Of a stretch of 64,000 nt of DNA, positions 44,023 through 52,968 are shown one piece after another. The position numbers and the translations under genes were made by a program. Origin of the DNA: Caulobacterales bacterium. GTDB taxonomy: Bacteria; Pseudomonadota; Alphaproteobacteria; Caulobacterales; Parvularculaceae. The notes beneath the pieces are model-generated. The model worked only from the letters and a program-made list of their open reading frames with translations, did no database searches and was not told the DNA's origin. The first letter of the stretch is position 1; the number at the start of each line of letters is the position of its first letter. The stretch covers positions 62,001 through 126,000 of the forward strand of contig JACKIL010000002.1 of assembly GCA_020638525.1 (NCBI GenBank). The letters are read 5' to 3'.

Positions 44023-44711
44023 GCGGGCCGGCCTCGCTTCGCGTTTCGGGCGTAGCCGTCGAAAAGATCGAGCATACGCACCATCCATGCATCGACTGGC
44101 GCCGGCAGATTGCACGCAGGCTCAGGCGTCACAATGCGCCGCCAGATAAGCGGGCTGACGGCGATATAGTCGCAGAGATTGGCTGACGCGCCGCCAAGGA
44201 ACTGGCGCGAGCCGAGCGCGGCGCCGAGAACGCCGAACGCTTTTTCAAGCTGCGCGCTGGCCGCCGGGTCGGACCCGACCTCTTCAAGCGTCTTGCCGAA
44301 GCGCTTTTCGCGCGTCTCGCGGAAATACTTCTTCGTCTCGTCGTCGAGGATCTTGTGCACCTGTACGAAGGTGATCGGCGCGAGCGACGGATAGACCGAC
44401 GCGCCGAGCCACGCCGTGAGGAAGTTCGCAAACGCCCTCTCCCCATCGGTCGCAACGAGCGGGCGCGCGGGATATTTCTTTTCGAGATGTGCGACGATCA
44501 CCGGGCTGTCGCAGATGACTTCGCCATCGTCGACGAGGATCGGCAGCTTGCCATAGTCAGGGTCGGGATATTTCTGCTTCTCGATGAAATTGAGCGGCTC
44601 GATCTCGAAATCGAGGCCTTTGTGCAACAGCGCGAATTTCACAATCCAGCAATAAGGGCTGAAGCGCACGTCGCGGTCCGCCGCGCAGAGGTCGTAAAGC
44701 TTGATCGTCAT
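44019..44711 (-). CDS. Glutathione S-transferase family protein (LigE/beta-etherase-like)
   Basis: A 230-residue GST. The N-terminal thioredoxin domain has FSPYCWIVKFALLHKGLDF, similar to the beta-etherase (LigE/LigF) branch, KLPILVDDGEVICDSPVI for glutathione binding, and an all-helical C-terminal domain. ATG at 44711 has GGGA upstream. It sits between lipA and the ratA-like gene, 16 bases from lipA and overlapping the next gene, so it is in the lipA operon. Substrate unknown. Confidence 0.87.
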   Translation of the reverse strand: MTIKLYDLCAADRDVRFSPYCWIVKFALLHKGLDFEIEPLNFIEKQKYPDPDYGKLPILVDDGEVICDSPVIVAHLEKKYPARPLVATDGERAFANFLTAWLGASVYPSLAPITFVQVHKILDDETKKYFRETREKRFGKTLEEVGSDPAASAQLEKAFGVLGAALGSRQFLGGASANLCDYIAVSPLIWRRIVTPEPACNLPAPVDAWMVRMLDLFDGYARNAKRGRPA

Positions 44712-44727
44712 GTGAGTCCCGTTCGGT

Positions 44728-45681
44728 CTAGCGAGCCTTCGCCGCGCGCGCCGCCTTGAGCCTTGCGAAGTCTTCGCCAGCATGGTGCGAAGACCGCGTC
44801 AGCGGCGATGAAGACACCATCAGAAAGCCCTTGGCGCGTGCGATCGTCTCATAGGACTTGAACTCGTCCGGCGTCACGAAACGATCGATCGCCGCGTGCT
44901 TGCGCGTCGGCTGAAGGTATTGGCCGATGGTGATGAAGTCGACGCCCGCCGAGCGCATATCGTCCATCACCTGCATCACTTCTTCGCGCGTCTCGCCAAG
45001 GCCGACCATGATGCCGGACTTGGTGAACATTTGCGGGTCGCGATCTTTCACTTTCTCAAGCAGGCGCAGCGAATGGAAATAACGCGCGCCGGGGCGGATC
45101 GAGAGATAGAGCCTCGGCACGGTTTCGAGATTGTGATTGAAGACGTCCGGTCTGGAGTCGATCACGATCTCCGCCGCGCCGTCCTTGCGCAAGAAATCGG
45201 GCGTCAGAATTTCAATCGTCGTCGCGGGCGAACGAGCGCGGATGGAGCGCACGACTTCGGCGAAGTGCTGCGCCCCGCCATCCTCAAGGTCGTCGCGATC
45301 GACCGACGTGATGACGACATGGGAAAGGCCCATCTCAGCGACGGCGTCGGCGACATTCCTCGGCTCATCCGTGTCGAGCGCTTTCGGCAGGCCCGTTTTC
45401 ACATTGCAGAAGGCGCAGGCGCGCGTGCAGGTGTCGCCCATGATCATCATGGTCGCGTGCTTCTTGTCCCAGCACTCGCCGATATTCGGGCAGCCTGCTT
45501 CCTCGCAGACGGTGTGAAGGTTCTTGCTGCGCACGATGGCGCGCGTTTCCGCATAGCCGACCGAGCCCGGCGCTTTCACGCGGATCCATTCGGGTTTGCG
45601 CTGGATCGGGTTGTCGGGCCGCGCTTCCTTTTCGGGATGGCGCGGCCGGTCCTTGCCCGTCATGTCTATGAGAGTCGCCAT
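44728..45681 (-). CDS. lipA: Lipoyl synthase LipA
   Basis: A 317-residue radical SAM enzyme that inserts two sulfur atoms into octanoyl groups on E2 subunits and GcvH. The auxiliary cluster motif CEEAGCPNIGEC and radical SAM motif CTRACAFCNVK are both intact, and the C-terminal RSSHHAGE is present. ATG at 45681 starts MATLIDMTGKDRP; an ATG at 45690 is the alternative. First gene of an operon with the GST and ratA-like genes. Confidence 0.97.
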   Translation of the reverse strand: MATLIDMTGKDRPRHPEKEARPDNPIQRKPEWIRVKAPGSVGYAETRAIVRSKNLHTVCEEAGCPNIGECWDKKHATMMIMGDTCTRACAFCNVKTGLPKALDTDEPRNVADAVAEMGLSHVVITSVDRDDLEDGGAQHFAEVVRSIRARSPATTIEILTPDFLRKDGAAEIVIDSRPDVFNHNLETVPRLYLSIRPGARYFHSLRLLEKVKDRDPQMFTKSGIMVGLGETREEVMQVMDDMRSAGVDFITIGQYLQPTRKHAAIDRFVTPDEFKSYETIARAKGFLMVSSSPLTRSSHHAGEDFARLKAARAAKAR

Positions 45682-45739
45682 CCCCGCCATGTAGCAGCGG
45701 CGGGGGGCCGCTCCAAGGGGCGGCCCTGCCTTCCCCGCC

Positions 45740-46462
45740 CTAGAGAAGCCGCTCGACCGTCTCGACGACCTCGTCAAAGGGCCGCGGAATGAGCGCGCCG
45801 TCCATCGGTTCGCCAAGCGCAGTGTGGATCGCCTCCCACGCATCGATCGATTCGATCACGCCCGGCGGGCCGGCCTGGACGAGCCGCGAGCCTTCGGTCG
45901 AAAAGCGCACCATCTCGCGAGAAACCGGCAGGCGCAGCCAGCGCCAGATGCGCCGGTTGAGCTCGCCATTGACGTAATACTCCCAGCGCGGGTCTTCCGG
46001 GTCGTTCGTGATCCAGAAGAAGAGCGTACGGAAATCGCCCGCATCGGCGAAAGCAAGTACGCCGTGGTCGAAGGCGAAGAAACGCGGGGAACGCAGAAGA
46101 TTGAGAAAGCCGGATTCGGTGAAGCCGCATTTCAAATCGGCGAGCGCCTTGCGCTTGGCCGCGGCGCGCGTTTCGAATTCCGCCACCAGCCTCGGCCAGA
46201 CATCGCGCCCCACGAGCACGATCCCCGCGCCGGCGACAAGGAAATAGCCGATCGACGCCTCCAGCATCGCCGAGAGGCCGGCGGCGTTGTAGACGACGGC
46301 GAGGAAGAGCGGCGTCGCAAGCGCGAACGTCGCCGCGATCGGCCGACGGAAGCCGACAAGGTCATCCCGTGCGAACTCCATGATGTTGTCGATGAAATCG
46401 CCGGCCGTGCGCAGCCGGTTTTCGACTACGACCGGAAAATTCACGCGCGTCGTGCTAAGCAT
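45740..46462 (-). CDS. Hypothetical membrane protein with two TM helices
   Basis: A 240-residue protein. Two adjacent TM segments (about 42-60 and 67-86) are followed by a soluble C-terminal domain of about 150 residues rich in aromatic residues (RFFAFDHGVLAFADAGDF, LFFWITNDPEDPRWEYY). No family is recognised. GAGGATTGACC precedes the ATG at 46462. It is upstream of lipA on the same strand, 58 bases away. Confidence 0.75.
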   Translation of the reverse strand: MLSTTRVNFPVVVENRLRTAGDFIDNIMEFARDDLVGFRRPIAATFALATPLFLAVVYNAAGLSAMLEASIGYFLVAGAGIVLVGRDVWPRLVAEFETRAAAKRKALADLKCGFTESGFLNLLRSPRFFAFDHGVLAFADAGDFRTLFFWITNDPEDPRWEYYVNGELNRRIWRWLRLPVSREMVRFSTEGSRLVQAGPPGVIESIDAWEAIHTALGEPMDGALIPRPFDEVVETVERLL

Positions 46463-46607
46463 GGTCAATCCTCGCGTTTGGCCTCGCCTTTGGCCTTGTC
46501 TATATAGCCCTCCTCAACGTTCCCGCTGACGAGCATGTCGCGGAGGATTTTCGGGCCGGTTAACCGCCGCCGCGCAATTCGTCTCGCATTTTCCGGGCGC
46601 CAACGAA

Positions 46608-46640
46608 TGCGCGCGCCGGATGGCAGGTCCGGCGCGCGCA
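46608..46640. other. Perfect 13-base-pair GC-rich hairpin, candidate terminator
   Basis: Arms TGCGCGCGCCGGA (46608-46620) and TCCGGCGCGCGCA (46628-46640), loop of seven bases. It lies about 30 bases after the stop of the 46672-47841 gene on the minus strand. The downstream sequence ATTCGTT is only weakly U-rich, so it may terminate poorly or protect the mRNA end. Confidence 0.6.
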
Positions 46641-46671
46641 AATTCAAATCGACTAAAATGATCGGCGAATT

Positions 46672-47841
46672 TTACGCCGCAACGCTTTCCGCTGGCGTGC
46701 GCAGCGCCACCCACAGCCCGTTGAAGAGCGCGCCAAGCCCGATCGTCATGCCGACGGCGGAAAACAGCGCGCCGATATAGGGGACCGCGCCGAGAATGAG
46801 CACGATGGCGAGACCGGCGAGGAAAGGCAGGAATTTAGCCTGCTTGTCGCCGCTCTTGTCCATCAGAAGGTGTCCGACGGCGAGCCCCGCGCCGATATTG
46901 CTGACCATGAGCAAGCCGAGATAGAGCGCCAGCATGAAGGCGCCGAACGGAATGCCGAGAATGATCACCATAAAGACGATCGCGGCGATCGGCATCGCAA
47001 TGAGCACGCCGACGCCGATAAGCATGTCCGTCAGCGGCCGCTCGCGGCCCGAAGCCGCCGTCTCTCCCATCCAGCGCGGGAAGAGAAGCATCATCAACGC
47101 GCCGCTCGCGCCAAGCGCGACGAACCAGAAGAGCGCGCCGTAAGCGCGCGCCGTCATGCTCTTTTCAGTGAAGAATTTCGGGCCGCGCTCTTCGAACTTG
47201 TAGCGCCCTTCCCGCGTCTGCTTTTTAACGACGCCGCCGGCGAGGATCGCTTGCGGAGAAATATCGGCGTCCTTCGGCGAGTAATAGATGAGTTCGCCGC
47301 TGATTTTCGCATCCGGGCCGATGACGATGTCGTCCGCGTCGATGGTGAGATCGCCCGTGACTTCGCCATTGAAGATGACGCTCGCGCCAGCAATCTCGGC
47401 GCCGTCTTGCATCTTTCCTGAAACGTCGAGCGCGCCGCCCGCCATCCTCAGCGTTCCGCCAATGAAGGCGTCCGGCGTGACGGTGAGATTGCCGCCGGCG
47501 ATCATCGCGTCTTCCTCGACCGATCCCGCGAACGTCACATTGCCGCCTGAGCCGATGAATTCATTCGCTTCGCCCGTGAACGTGACATCGCCCCCGGCCG
47601 CGACGAGCGAGCCGTCGATAGTCGCCGACACCCTCACCGATCCGCCGAGCGCGAGAACGCCCGTCATCGGCCGAAGCCCGGACGAGACCTCCCCTGTGAT
47701 CTCGACATTGGCGCCGGCGGCGAAGACGCCCCCTCTCGCTCCGTCGATCTTCACCGACGCGCCGGTCTGCGTCTCGTCCGCCATCGCAGCGCCGAAGAGC
47801 TGCATTGCGGCGAGGGCCGCCATAGCCAGGAATATCCGCAT
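46672..47841 (-). CDS. Bactofilin-like repeat domain fused to polytopic membrane domain
   Basis: A 389-residue protein with a signal peptide (MRIFLAMAALAAMQLFGAAMA). Residues about 25-210 are a right-handed beta-helix type repeat with Gly/Ala-rich turns (GSLVAAGGDVTFTGEA, GSGGNVTFAGSV, EIAGASVIFNGEV), like polymer-forming bactofilins but exported. Residues about 230-385 hold four or five TM helices. Function unknown; an envelope scaffold or adhesin-like assembly is a guess. Candidate promoter: TATAGT at 47871-47876 on the minus strand with TTGTTC 15 bases upstream, weak. Confidence 0.78.
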   Translation of the reverse strand: MRIFLAMAALAAMQLFGAAMADETQTGASVKIDGARGGVFAAGANVEITGEVSSGLRPMTGVLALGGSVRVSATIDGSLVAAGGDVTFTGEANEFIGSGGNVTFAGSVEEDAMIAGGNLTVTPDAFIGGTLRMAGGALDVSGKMQDGAEIAGASVIFNGEVTGDLTIDADDIVIGPDAKISGELIYYSPKDADISPQAILAGGVVKKQTREGRYKFEERGPKFFTEKSMTARAYGALFWFVALGASGALMMLLFPRWMGETAASGRERPLTDMLIGVGVLIAMPIAAIVFMVIILGIPFGAFMLALYLGLLMVSNIGAGLAVGHLLMDKSGDKQAKFLPFLAGLAIVLILGAVPYIGALFSAVGMTIGLGALFNGLWVALRTPAESVAA

Positions 47842-48160
47842 GATCGCCTCCCTGAATCCCCTGTTCGCTAACTATAGCGCCGGCTGATGACGAACAATTG
47901 ATCTGGCTCCCGTAAGCGGGTCAGGACGGGCTGTTTCTGCGTCCCGGCACCCCAACGAAAAATACTAACAAACTGATAACAAAGGGAAATCTTTGTCCCC
48001 AGCCTTGCGGGAGAAAAGCTGGCTCGCTACAAGTGTCGAGCGAGCGAACAAACCGCGCGAGAATTACCGAATATTCAGCCGCCCGGCCGGATGAATTGGT
48101 TGTGATCCACGTTGCGTTTTCGTGCGGTTCGTGAGCATAGTCCGTCCGGGAGAGTGGAAA
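47842..48160. other. 319-base divergent intergenic region, no gene seen
   Basis: Lies between the bactofilin-like gene (minus) and a small secreted protein (plus). It is more A+T-rich than its surroundings around 47955-48000 and contains a short inverted repeat CAAAG / CTTTG near 47980. A weak sigma70-like pair for the minus gene is noted in that entry. No ORF with coding signature, RNA gene or repeat family was found. Confidence 0.6.
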
Positions 48161-48499
48161 ATGTCACGCCTTTTTATTTCCTGCGCAGCGATCGCACTGC
48201 TGACGGCCCCGGCCGCGCAGGCGAGCATTTCTTTTGGCGGCGGTTCGCTCATGGCGGCGAGCGGCGGCTCCAGCGCTTCGGCGGAGGTCGAGAATCCCGG
48301 CCTTCTCGAGATCCTCTTCACGGCTTTCAACCTCCACATGATGGTGAAGGCCGCCGCGCCGACGAGCGACGCCTCGAAAGACAGCGGCACTGGCGCCGTC
48401 TATGAGTGCGAAAACGCCAAAGAAGCCGCGGCCGAAGAAAAAGAAGAAAAAGAAGCGAAGAACACGCGCACGGGCGAGCCTGTCTACCTCGCCTTCTGA
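48161..48499 (+). CDS. Small secreted hypothetical protein
   Basis: A 112-residue protein with a signal peptide (MSRLFISCAAIALLTAPAAQA), a Gly/Ser-rich segment (FGGGSLMAASGGSSAS), a hydrophobic stretch and a Glu/Lys-rich tail (EAAAEEKEEKEAKN). GGGAGAGTGG precedes the ATG. No family recognised. An upstream in-frame start at 48122 lacks such a site and was rejected. Confidence 0.7.
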   Translation: MSRLFISCAAIALLTAPAAQASISFGGGSLMAASGGSSASAEVENPGLLEILFTAFNLHMMVKAAAPTSDASKDSGTGAVYECENAKEAAAEEKEEKEAKNTRTGEPVYLAF

Positions 48500-48589
48500 T
48501 CCGCGATCAGCTCAGAATGGAATAACCGAGGGCGGGGTCTTCTCCGCCCTTTTGCTTGCCTGAAAGCCGTCGAGCCATTCGGAGTGCAG

Positions 48590-49162
48590 ATGTCTCTCAC
48601 CGATCTTCTTGTCCCGTCATTCACGCAAATGCTGCACGGCCTTTCCGCATGGCTCGACAAGGCCGCCGCGCATGAAGCAGAGGCTGGCGGCGACGCTGAA
48701 GCGCTGCTTTCCAGGCGTCTTGCGCCAGACATGTATCCGCTCGCCTCGCAAGTGCGCTTCGTCTGCTTCATCGCGCTGGAGCCGTGTTATCGGCTGCGCG
48801 GGCTGCCGGTTCCGGAAGAGCTCGAAGAACTGCGCCGCGAGGGATGGAACGCCGGCGAGAACCCGGGCTCGATCTCAGACGCGAAGGCGCGGATCGAAAG
48901 GGCGCTCTCTCTCCTCGCAGCGTTAAAGCCAAATGCGCTTGACGGCGGCGGGGATCTACCGATCGCACTCGTGCTTCCGGGCGGCATCACCTTCGATATG
49001 ACGGGCGCGCAATATGTTCGCGACTGGACGTTGCCGCAGTTCTATTTCCATGTGACGACAGCCTACGCCATCCTGCGCAATCACGGCGTGGCGCTCGGCA
49101 AGGTCGACTACGTCGCGCACATGCTGGGTTATGTCCGACCCGGAACCATGCCGCAGCGTTAA
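48590..49162 (+). CDS. DUF1993 family protein
   Basis: A 190-residue protein. The pattern LLVPSFTQMLHGLSAWLDKA near the start, LAPDMYPLASQVRFV and the C-terminal FYFHVTTAYAILRNHGVALGKVDYVAHMLG fit DUF1993, a DinB-like four-helix-bundle family. Function unknown; His residues could bind metal. ATG at 48590 has GGAG five bases upstream. It is probably cotranscribed with the preceding small secreted protein. Confidence 0.85.
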   Translation: MSLTDLLVPSFTQMLHGLSAWLDKAAAHEAEAGGDAEALLSRRLAPDMYPLASQVRFVCFIALEPCYRLRGLPVPEELEELRREGWNAGENPGSISDAKARIERALSLLAALKPNALDGGGDLPIALVLPGGITFDMTGAQYVRDWTLPQFYFHVTTAYAILRNHGVALGKVDYVAHMLGYVRPGTMPQR

Positions 49163-49164
49163 GG

Positions 49165-49875
49165 TCAGGCCTTGTCTTTCGGCGGAAGCAGATACCGTCC
49201 GCGCTTGATGCGCGTGATGACGAGATAAACACCCGTGATGACGAAGAGAAAACCGGTGAGCGCCGCCGCGCGCAAGAGCGGGTTGTTGACGTTCTCCCTG
49301 CCCTTGTAATCCATGATGTGCAGCATCCAGAAAAAGTCGTAGAGCCGCCAGACCTTGTTGCGGCGCGCTTCGACTTCGCCTGTCTCGGGCGAGATATAAA
49401 GCCGCGTGTCGAGCTTGTCGTTGAAGGTCGCGCGCCAGACGGGGCCGGCCCGCCCATATTCGTGCGGAACAAGCGTCAGATATTCCATCCGAACGATTTC
49501 GTTGTCGCCCGCGAAGTCGCGCCTCGCGACTTTTTTCGCGACATCTTCCGTAATCGGTGAAATTTTCTCGCCGCTGACCGCATCGAAGAGCGCGGCGCCA
49601 TCCTCTCCGCTGACCTCATAAACCGGCCGCTCCAGAAACGCCTTGAGCTTGACGGAGGAAGCGCCGGGCATCTGCGCGACGACGCCGCCCGGATTGGCGT
49701 AGCTGCGCGCCTCAAGTTCGGGTGCGTAGCCGATTATCGCATTGGTGTCGCCGTGAACGACATCAATGTCGAACCAGCTCATGATGACGCCGGAGGCCAT
49801 CCACAAAAGCGCTTGCACCGCCAGCAGGAGGCCCAGCCAGCGGTGCAAGGTTTGTATGTAATAGGAAATCTTCAT
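49165..49875 (-). CDS. PepSY-associated membrane protein
   Basis: A 236-residue protein with an N-terminal TM helix (YIQTLHRWLGLLLAVQALLWMASGVIMSW), a PepSY-type extracytoplasmic region (about 40-170) and a C-terminal TM helix (AALTGFLFVITGVYLVITRIK). The HRWLGL and FFWMLHIMDY motifs with conserved His are typical of PepSY_TM proteins, some of which are ferric reductase or iron-uptake linked. No iron gene is adjacent. Convergent with the DUF1993 gene, two bases apart. Confidence 0.8.
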   Translation of the reverse strand: MKISYYIQTLHRWLGLLLAVQALLWMASGVIMSWFDIDVVHGDTNAIIGYAPELEARSYANPGGVVAQMPGASSVKLKAFLERPVYEVSGEDGAALFDAVSGEKISPITEDVAKKVARRDFAGDNEIVRMEYLTLVPHEYGRAGPVWRATFNDKLDTRLYISPETGEVEARRNKVWRLYDFFWMLHIMDYKGRENVNNPLLRAAALTGFLFVITGVYLVITRIKRGRYLLPPKDKA

Positions 49876-49975
49876 CTAGCGGCGCCGTATAAGGGCGCCG
49901 TCGCTCGCTCCCGCGCCCGTTCACGCCGAGTCGTCGACGAAATCGGCTGCGATTGCAAGCGAACCGGCGAAGACC

Positions 49976-50272
49976 TTAAGCCGGCGTGCCCGAGAAGGAG
50001 GACGAGCCGAACGCGCCGAGCTTCACCGAGCCGGCGATATTGCCGCCATCGAGCTTGCCGTCGAATTCGAGCGTGATCGGCATCGGCGAGGTCACTTTGG
50101 CGTTCCACTTGAGGCTTTCGCCTTCGACGCGGCCGTTCTCGATCGGAACCGCGCCCATGGCGCCCGACATGTCGCCCGTCAGCTTGTCGCCGTCCTGCGC
50201 CAGCGAAAGCACGCCTTTCTGGTCGCCCATCGGCGTTTTGATCGTGAGATTCCATTTGCCACTTACGGCCAT
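49976..50272 (-). CDS. Small conserved beta-rich hypothetical protein
   Basis: A 98-residue protein starting MAVSGKWNLTIKTPMGDQ. Alternating polar and hydrophobic residues with GD/GK turns suggest a beta-barrel or sheet fold. ATG at 50272 has AGGAG seven bases upstream; ATG at 50278 is too close to it. No known family. Function unknown. Confidence 0.7.
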   Translation of the reverse strand: MAVSGKWNLTIKTPMGDQKGVLSLAQDGDKLTGDMSGAMGAVPIENGRVEGESLKWNAKVTSPMPITLEFDGKLDGGNIAGSVKLGAFGSSSFSGTPA

Positions 50273-50397
50273 CGTCATTCTCCTGGGATGCGGCGGCTCA
50301 CCGCCTTCTTGAAAGTCGGGAGCGACCTTAGCGGGGAGCGCCAACAGGGCCAAGCGCGGCATGCAGATGCAATGCGGTATCGCCCCGCCCTTCGCGC

Positions 50398-51192
50398 CTA
50401 GCGTTTTCGGCGCGCCGGCGCCTTACGCTTTGCGGCGGCTTTCCGGCTCGGCCGTTTGGCGTGATAAAATTCAGGCAGCGTATGGAACGCCTCGCGCAAG
50501 GCGTCCGACCATCGCGTGCTGATCTCTGCGAAAGCAGGGTCATCGTTCTCGATGCGGCGTTCGACCTCGAATTCGTAAGTGTCGGTCTTGATGACGGCGA
50601 GGTCGAGCGGCATGCCGACCGAGAGATTGCTTCGAAGCGTTGAATCCATCGACACGAAGACAGCCTTGAGCGCTTCGGGTATCGGCGTTTGCGGCGTCAA
50701 CACGCGATCGAGGATAGGCTTGCCGTATTTGTGCTCGCCGATCTGGAAGTAACAGGTGTCGTCCGTCGCCTCGATGAAATTGCCCGCCGAATAGACGAGA
50801 AACAGCCTCTGCTTGCCGCCTTTTCTCTGGCCCGCGACGATGATCGACGCATCCGCCGCCGCGCCGCGCTGCTCCAGCGATTTGCGGAAACGGTCCTGCA
50901 TTTCGCCCATGCGCTCGCCGACAAGCTGGGCGACGCGAAACATCGATTCAGCGCTCAGAATCGTTTCGATGGAATCGTCCGCCGCCGACTCTTCGATAGC
51001 GCGATTGATCCGCGTGATGACGCCCTGCGTGATCGAGAGATTCCCCGACGTCATCATCGCAATCGCGCGATCGCGCGATCGCCAGGTGAACATTTTTTTG
51101 AAACGGGAAACGTTGTCGATGCCCGCATTGGTCCGCGTATCGGAAAGAAGGACCAGCCCTTGAGAAAGCCTGAGCCCAACGCAATAGGTCAC
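50398..51192 (-). CDS. Anbu proteasome-like peptidase
   Basis: A 264-residue Ntn-hydrolase of the Anbu (ancestral beta subunit) family, related to HslV and the 20S beta subunit. It begins VTYCVG; after removal of the initiator the N-terminal Thr is the nucleophile. LSDTRTNAG and the later IIVAGQRKGGKQRLF are family features. GTG at 51192 is the start, with GGAG nine bases upstream; longer ORFs run into the next gene. The Lys/Arg-rich tail (RKAAAKRKAPARRKR) is unusual. It is the last gene of an operon with transglutaminase-like, alpha-E and ATP-grasp genes, which suggests that it degrades the peptide made by them. Confidence 0.92.
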   Translation of the reverse strand: MTYCVGLRLSQGLVLLSDTRTNAGIDNVSRFKKMFTWRSRDRAIAMMTSGNLSITQGVITRINRAIEESAADDSIETILSAESMFRVAQLVGERMGEMQDRFRKSLEQRGAAADASIIVAGQRKGGKQRLFLVYSAGNFIEATDDTCYFQIGEHKYGKPILDRVLTPQTPIPEALKAVFVSMDSTLRSNLSVGMPLDLAVIKTDTYEFEVERRIENDDPAFAEISTRWSDALREAFHTLPEFYHAKRPSRKAAAKRKAPARRKR

Positions 51193-51214
51193 GAAAGTCG
51201 ACTCCGGGAAATTC

Positions 51215-52021
51215 TTACTGTTGTGCTTGCGCGATGACGACGGAAGCCTGCAACCGTTCGTCGCCGCCGCCAAGGACATTGCCTCGGATGGGGGCCGCCC
51301 CCTCCGCGTCAAGGCCGCTGGCGAGGCGAATATAGCGCTCCGTCGGGCAGACTTCATTAGAAGGATCGAACCCGACCCAGCCGAGACCGCTCACGAAAGC
51401 CTCCGCCCATGCGTGCGTTTCGTGGAGATCCGCCGCGTCTTCGGCCGCCATCATGTAGCCTGCGACATAGCGCGCCGGATGGCCGCGCGACCGCGCCGCC
51501 GCGATGAAAACGTGGGCGTGGTCCTGGCAGACGCCGGCCCCGAGGCGAAGCGCGTCCGCCGCCGGCGTCAGCGCGTGGGTGACGCCCGGCGTATAGTCGA
51601 CCGCGGCGCGCACGGCGCGGGAAAGCTCGTGCATTTCGTCCAGCGGATCGCGCCGCGCCGCCGAGGCCGCAATCGCCTCGATCGCCTTGTCGGAACGCGT
51701 CAGGCGGGTCTCGCGCAGGAAAATGTTCGCGGGCGGATTGGCGGGCAGTCCGCGCACGAGACCAGCCTTATCCTCAGTCTCGACGACGCCTTCGGCGATG
51801 ATCTCCGCTTCCTCCGGCCGCCTGTGATCGAGCCAGAGCCCCTCTTCATCGCCGAAACCGGACATCAGCAGCGGATTGACGACGACGCCGTTGACGGTGA
51901 CGCGCCATTCGACCGTCGACTGTCCTTCGAAGCGCGACGGGTAAAGCTTGAGACGCATCGCGACACGATCCGCAGGCGGATCGTAAAGGTAAGTCGACAG
52001 ATGGCGGATTGTGAGGCGCAT
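51215..52021 (-). CDS. Transglutaminase-like cysteine peptidase
   Basis: A 268-residue protein with an N-terminal beta domain (Bact_transglu_N) and a transglutaminase-like core with Cys165 (GAGVCQDHAH), His203 (ETHAWAE) and Asp219 (GFDPSN). The catalytic triad is complete, so it is probably an active peptidase or transamidase. In an operon 4 bases after the alpha-E gene and 22 before Anbu. Confidence 0.92.
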   Translation of the reverse strand: MRLTIRHLSTYLYDPPADRVAMRLKLYPSRFEGQSTVEWRVTVNGVVVNPLLMSGFGDEEGLWLDHRRPEEAEIIAEGVVETEDKAGLVRGLPANPPANIFLRETRLTRSDKAIEAIAASAARRDPLDEMHELSRAVRAAVDYTPGVTHALTPAADALRLGAGVCQDHAHVFIAAARSRGHPARYVAGYMMAAEDAADLHETHAWAEAFVSGLGWVGFDPSNEVCPTERYIRLASGLDAEGAAPIRGNVLGGGDERLQASVVIAQAQQ

Positions 52022-52025
52022 GATG

Positions 52026-52964
52026 TCAGTGCCCCTGAAAATGGTAGGTCTCGGCGATCTCTTCCGAGAGACGATTATTCACCGAGATCGCGTTGATGAC
52101 GAATTCGTGGAGGCCCGTGCTGAAAATCTCACCGGCGCCGATCCGCGAGATGCGCATCAACGCGTCCCAGGCCGTGCGCGCGCAGGGAGATTCCGCATCG
52201 TAGCGCGCCGCGAGATTATTCAGATGTTCGACGATCTGCTGATAGCTGAAGGCGAGCGAGCGCGGAAAGGCGCTGTTGAGGATGACGAAGTCGGTGATCT
52301 TCCATGGGCTGAAATCGCCCTTGTAGAGATGATGGAAAGCCCGCATGCCGGAAAGCGCGCCGAGAACCGACGTCCACTGATGATGGTCGCGCCCGCCGCC
52401 GATGACTTCGGTCTCGGGCAGCAGCACGTAATATTTAACGTCGAGAAGGCGCAAGGTCATGTCTGCGCGCTCGACATAGCCGCCGAGACGGAGAAAGTCG
52501 TAGCGGTCGTCGCGCAACATCGAGGCTTCGGCTGCGCCGCGGAAGGTCGCCGTCAAGGTCGCGACCCAATCGAGATGCGCAGAGAGATCGCGCACGGCGC
52601 CGGCGCCGTCGAGGCCGTCGAGCATGCGCCAGCCGTCGTTCAGCGTCTCCCACATCTGCCGCGTCATCGCCGTGCGGACGGATTTCGCATTCGCCCGTGC
52701 GCGGGAAAGCGAAGAGCGGATCGAGGAGGGATTGTCCTCGCGCAGAAGCAGCAGGTCGATGACGCTCGCTTCGTTCGCGGTCTCGCCTTCGGGAAGAAAC
52801 GCCGCCGAGCCGCTCGCGCGCACGACCGAGAGCCAGTCGTCCTGCGTGCCGAGGCTTGGCAGCATCGCCATGCGCCGGCCCATCTCGATAAGGCGCGCGG
52901 TCGCTTCCGCCCGCTCCATATAGCGGGACAGCCAGAAGAGATTTTCCGCCGACCGGCTCAGCAT
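52026..52964 (-). CDS. Alpha-E domain-containing protein
   Basis: A 312-residue all-helical protein. MLSRSAENLFWLSRYMERAE is the signature of the alpha-E family (DUF403), which always accompanies the permuted ATP-grasp enzyme and transglutaminase-like protein. Its biochemical role is unknown; it may be a scaffold or a partner subunit of the ligase. Four bases separate it from genes on each side. Confidence 0.9.
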   Translation of the reverse strand: MLSRSAENLFWLSRYMERAEATARLIEMGRRMAMLPSLGTQDDWLSVVRASGSAAFLPEGETANEASVIDLLLLREDNPSSIRSSLSRARANAKSVRTAMTRQMWETLNDGWRMLDGLDGAGAVRDLSAHLDWVATLTATFRGAAEASMLRDDRYDFLRLGGYVERADMTLRLLDVKYYVLLPETEVIGGGRDHHQWTSVLGALSGMRAFHHLYKGDFSPWKITDFVILNSAFPRSLAFSYQQIVEHLNNLAARYDAESPCARTAWDALMRISRIGAGEIFSTGLHEFVINAISVNNRLSEEIAETYHFQGH

Positions 52965-52968
52965 CGCA

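Noticed and set aside
46463..46540. 23-codon ORF (MLVSGNVEEGYID...) directly before the 45740-46462 gene
   Set aside because: It ends in the Shine-Dalgarno region of that gene and has no own ribosome-binding site worth trusting; possible leader peptide, but unsupported.
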